Shown here: one piece after another, positions 61,282 through 64,000 of the stretch
Layout: every line of letters starts with the position of its first letter
Position numbering within the stretch: the stretch's first letter is position 1
Origin: Paenibacillus sp. S150
Lineage (GTDB): Bacteria; Bacillota; Bacilli; Paenibacillales; Paenibacillaceae
Reading direction: 5' to 3'
Length of the DNA: 64,000 nucleotides
Assembly (NCBI RefSeq): GCF_019352175.1
Contig: NZ_JACBYI010000002.1
Coordinates: 364,934 to 428,933, forward strand
Notes under the pieces: generated by a model
The model's input: the letters and a program-made list of their open reading frames with translations, nothing else
Databases searched by the model: none
Told to the model about the DNA's origin: nothing
Translations under genes and position numbers: made by a program

Positions 61282-61908
61282 ATTAATGTATTTATAGGCT
61301 ATATTTTCCTTGGATTATCTCTATCGGCTCCTATCGGACCGATTAATGCCGCACAGATGGACAAGGGCATACGCGGAGGCTTTTGGCCTGCCTGGGTTGT
61401 GGGGATCGGAGCGGTCAGCGCAGATATCCTTTATATGCTGCTGGTTTATTTCGGCGTAATTCATTTGCTCGATGCTCCGTTTATCAAAGCATTTTTATGG
61501 TTATTCGGTTTCTTTGTTCTGGTCTATACAGGTGTGGAGAGCATTAAAAATGCAGGTGCTCTTTCAGCAGATGAAAGCAGAGGCGGCGAAGCCTCTCTAT
61601 CCAAATCCTATCTGTCCGGGTTCCTGATGTCTTTGTTTAATCCGCTTTCTGTCCTGTTCTGGCTTGGAATTTACGGGTCGGTCCTGGCTAAGGCTGCCAA
61701 CGAGTATCCCATGCAGCAATTACTGATTTACAGCGGTGCCATAGTGCTGGGGATTCTCATCTGGGACATTTCAATGGCCGCCGCCTCCAGCATCTTTCGT
61801 AAAATATTGACTGCTCAAGTCCTGAAAGGAATTTCGGTATTGTCAGGCCTGTCGCTTATCGCCTTTGGTTTTTATTTTGGCGTACAGGCTGCCCGGCTGC
61901 TGTTCTGA
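61282..61908 (+). CDS. LysE family exporter, probable ATT start
   Basis: A 208-residue amino-acid/metabolite exporter with six hydrophobic segments. FLGLSLSAPIGPINAAQMDK is the LysE/RhtB signature, and the middle loop lies at ~105-115. AAAAAGGAGGTG ends at 61275. The only in-frame GTG, at 61273, overlaps this ribosome binding site and cannot use it. ATT at 61282 lies 8 nt after AGGAGG and aligns with the initiator Met of relatives (M/I-N-V-F-GYIFLG). ATT starts are rare but used, for example by infC. The 3' end overlaps the convergent permease gene by 53 bp. Confidence 0.82.
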   Translation: MNVFIGYIFLGLSLSAPIGPINAAQMDKGIRGGFWPAWVVGIGAVSADILYMLLVYFGVIHLLDAPFIKAFLWLFGFFVLVYTGVESIKNAGALSADESRGGEASLSKSYLSGFLMSLFNPLSVLFWLGIYGSVLAKAANEYPMQQLLIYSGAIVLGILIWDISMAAASSIFRKILTAQVLKGISVLSGLSLIAFGFYFGVQAARLLF

Positions 61909-63307
61909 TCCGAAATACAGGCCCTCCGGATAGACCGTGCTCTATACCCTTCTGCCTGTCCGCATTGTTTCTTTCGGGAGAATTTTTCTTTTGTCGTATC
62001 CGCTGCACAATTAGATCACACACTGCGATCAATGCTACAATCAACAGGCTGATATACAAGCCCGGGCGGCTAAGCTTATGAAAAAGAGTGCCCGTCACGG
62101 CTGCCGCAATCAGCAGAAGTCCGGTCCAGCGCTTCACTCCGCTTGCCTTGCCTGCCTTCAGCAGCTTGCCGGAGGACAGCAAAATAAAGGACCAGTTATA
62201 CAGCAGCATTAACCCGGCAGCCGTAGTGATATATTCATACACCTTTCCCGGCAGCAGCAGTGCCATTATAATGGCGGCAATTAATCCGGCAGAGATAAGG
62301 CACAAGGCATAAACCGGATATTTACCCTTCCACTTTCGCGAAAATAACCGGGGAGCATCCCCTTCCTGTGCAAGTGTAATCATCATTGAAGTTATCGCAT
62401 ACAGCGAGGCCGTCATCGTAGAGAATCCGGCGATGATCAGCACCCCGTTAAACAGATGGGGGACACAGGACAAGTGATCACTGCTGAGCGCAAGCACAAA
62501 GGGGCTTTTCTTCGGATTAAACGCACTTAACGGTACCATGGTCACAGCCAAGCCAATAGATAGTACATACACAGCCGTTAGTGTCAGCAGCATGACTTTT
62601 CCCGCTTTTGGCGCCTCCGCAGGCTTTTGAAGCCGGTAAGACATAATTCCAAGAACCTCTATCCCGCCGTAGGCATAAAAAGCAAAAATAAAAGCAGACC
62701 ACAATCCAATCGGCCCGGACGGAAGCAGCGCAGGATAACTGAGCGGCAGTTTGGGGGTATACTTGCCTCCCCCGATCCAGCCTGCCAGAAGAGCAACGGC
62801 CAGAACCAGAAACATGAGAATAGCCGCCACCTTGGTTACAGCGAGGACATTTTCCACCCGGTCAAACCCTTTATTCCCGAAGAAAACGATAAGAAGCCCT
62901 GCCAGTCCGAAGCCTGCTGCAAAGACCCACATCGGTACCGCCGGGAACCAGAACCGCAAAAAAATAGACAGTGCAGTTAGCTGGCTTCCCATAATCAGCA
63001 GCTCCGAGAACCAGTATACCCAGCCGCTTCCGAATCCGGCCCAGTTTCCGAACGCTTTTTTGGCATAGGAACGAAAAGACCCCTGCTCCGGATGTTCTGC
63101 CGTCATTCGCGACAAAGCATCGAATACGACGTAAGTTCCAGCGGCTGCAAGAATATAAACAACCAGGACCGCCGGTCCCCCGATGGAAATCGCCAGGCCG
63201 GACCCCAGAAAATAACCGGTGCCAATCGTGCCTGCGGCCCCAAGCAGGCTAAGCTGCCACCATTTTAAATTTTTTTCGTCTCTTGAATCCTTGGAAGGTT
63301 TGTTCAA
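61856..63307 (-). CDS. APC superfamily amino acid permease
   Basis: A 483-residue transporter with about 12-13 hydrophobic helices. The substrate signature GAAGTIGTGYFLGSGLAISI lies in the first helix, followed by GSFRSYAKKAFGNWAGFGSG. It resembles the amino acid-polyamine (YbeC/ProY-like) branch, so proton-coupled uptake of an amino acid is likely. The start is TTG 63307 with GAGGA about 10 nt upstream. The last ~40 residues are hydrophilic, and the final 18 codons lie opposite the end of the LysE gene (53-bp overlap), which suggests that the frame was extended into its neighbour. Confidence 0.87.
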   Translation of the reverse strand: MNKPSKDSRDEKNLKWWQLSLLGAAGTIGTGYFLGSGLAISIGGPAVLVVYILAAAGTYVVFDALSRMTAEHPEQGSFRSYAKKAFGNWAGFGSGWVYWFSELLIMGSQLTALSIFLRFWFPAVPMWVFAAGFGLAGLLIVFFGNKGFDRVENVLAVTKVAAILMFLVLAVALLAGWIGGGKYTPKLPLSYPALLPSGPIGLWSAFIFAFYAYGGIEVLGIMSYRLQKPAEAPKAGKVMLLTLTAVYVLSIGLAVTMVPLSAFNPKKSPFVLALSSDHLSCVPHLFNGVLIIAGFSTMTASLYAITSMMITLAQEGDAPRLFSRKWKGKYPVYALCLISAGLIAAIIMALLLPGKVYEYITTAAGLMLLYNWSFILLSSGKLLKAGKASGVKRWTGLLLIAAAVTGTLFHKLSRPGLYISLLIVALIAVCDLIVQRIRQKKNSPERNNADRQKGIEHGLSGGPVFRIRTAAGQPVRQNKNQRR

Positions 63308-63425
63308 TACATTCAGTCCTCGCTCCGGTTAGGCTTTTGACATTTGCTGCTCCATCCCTAGACTTCCCTTTACACTGTTTTTCATGAATCCGGATTTACT
63401 TGCCGTAAAATTCAAGCATATAAGT

Positions 63426-63470
63426 GGAAACGGCTACGCCGTCCTTAACCGGGCAGCGCAGCGGTTTGCA
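63426..63470. repeat. GGACGG/CCGTCC module (B), copy 4
   Basis: AAACGGCTACGCCGTCCTTA followed by GGGCAGCGCAGCGGTTT resembles the copies at 15055, 22133 and 43498. Here the GGACGG half is lost. A family A repeat follows directly. Confidence 0.65.
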
Positions 63471-63474
63471 TTTC

Positions 63475-64000
63475 AGGTGTAAGGCTGGCTGCTGAAGCCA
63501 GGCGGGAAGCCAAGGGGAAAAAGGTCTCTTCATATTCCTTCCAAGTGGAAACGGTCACCTTATATTCCCCCAGCCGCTTTTTTGCAAGTGTTAGCGGGAA
63601 AAAGGAACTCTAATCGATCAGTTTCTCTCTCTTACGGGGAATACGCCTAAATTAAAATGAACTTGAACCATTCATTCAAAGGGCAGCTATTTTATGTGTT
63701 AAAAAGGATAACTAATCCACCGCCTTCGGATACTGGATCATCCCTAGTGGGAAAAAGTATAACTAATTCAGCTGAAATCAGCCGTATGGGGGGAGCGGGC
63801 CTCCATGAAGTGTACAAAATCCCACTAAAACCCGTTAAATCCAAAATCCCAGCCCATTAGTGTTACTTTTTCCACTTCGCTTCAGTCCCCTATGAATCTC
63901 TTCCTTGCGTTCCATCAGCTTGTTCAGGTTAGCCGGTTCCATTCATACACATTAAGTTTCTTTAATGTGTTTTTTTAAAGATTACAGAACCGCCTCCCGC
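63475..64000. repeat. Modular repeat family A, copy 6 (long form, runs off the window)
   Basis: The reverse complement carries the same ordered blocks as copy 4, from GCGGGAGGCGGTTCTGTAAT at the window end through GGTTCCATTCATACACATTA, GTAACACTAATGGGCTGGGA and GGCTGATTTCAGC to GCGGGAAAAAGGAACTCTAA. No gene is present from 63308 to the end. The short open frame at 63657 lies wholly inside the repeat. Confidence 0.85.

Noticed and set aside
63657..63860. 67-codon frame near the window end
   Set aside because: It is entirely within a family A repeat, and the frame is not conserved in the other copies.

Overview
The window is a stretch of a Bacillota chromosome, most likely a Paenibacillus-type soil or plant-associated bacterium. 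The basis is gene content: a secreted pectin-degrading enzyme, a fused trehalose PTS operon, a LoaP-type NusG paralog beside trans-AT polyketide genes, and XerS-like, CD3324-like and YjlB-like proteins. Ribosome binding sites are strong and purine-rich, TTG and GTG starts are frequent, and GC content is moderate. No rRNA, tRNA, CRISPR array or complete insertion sequence was seen.

Layout. 1-2.4 kb: pseudaminic acid synthase (pseI) and an XerS-like recombinase. 2.4-5.1 kb: a MarR-MATE drug-efflux operon with a three-site operator, ending in a truncated ATPase. 5.2-12.2 kb: two operons on the minus strand. One is GT4 glycosyltransferase - DUF374 acyltransferase - response regulator - histidine kinase; the other is a VTT membrane protein - GT2 glycosyltransferase. 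Their promoters carry the same 20-bp direct-repeat box at the same distance from the -10, so they look like one regulon for membrane or glycolipid modification. 12.4-15.0 kb: rifampicin phosphotransferase/PEP-synthase-like gene. 15.4-21.8 kb: a 2131-residue secreted enzyme joining a PL11 rhamnogalacturonan lyase to two CE12 acetylesterases. 22.8-25.7 kb: an alpha-ribazole-kinase-like gene with a GyrI-like protein, divergent from a WYL regulator. 25.8-34.4 kb: GDPD, serine hydrolase, GH2, two AraC regulators, epoxide hydrolase and an esterase. 34.5-38.0 kb: CD3324-like gene and a decaying nrdI-nrdE-nrdF operon. 39-43.1 kb: a relic trans-AT polyketide locus (loaP, pksB-like, pksC-like and a shredded pksE-like gene), with an intrinsic terminator in the leader that LoaP would be expected to act on. 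43.5-45.6 kb: structured repeats and a group II intron with a gutted maturase, sitting just after the terminator of a second GH2 gene. 45.6-53.4 kb: GH2, broken TetR gene, two Gfo/Idh/MocA oxidoreductases with an RpiR regulator, and a small nitroreductase operon. 54-63.3 kb: HAD hydrolase, ABC-F relic, cupin, treA-treP-treR operon with two TreR-type operators, panE relic, LysE exporter (apparently with an ATT start) and an amino acid permease.

Two themes cut across the window. First, decay: at least nine genes are truncated, internally deleted or frameshifted. Second, the long gene-free gaps (22.0-22.8, 38.1-38.3, 43.5-44.2, 53.6-54.0 and 63.4-64.0 kb) are filled by dispersed modular repeat families: a large family built from A-rich boxes flanked by short inverted repeats, a GGACGG palindrome module, and two different hairpin or tail modules attached to that palindrome. 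These repeats and the LoaP-PKS relic are the most interesting content.
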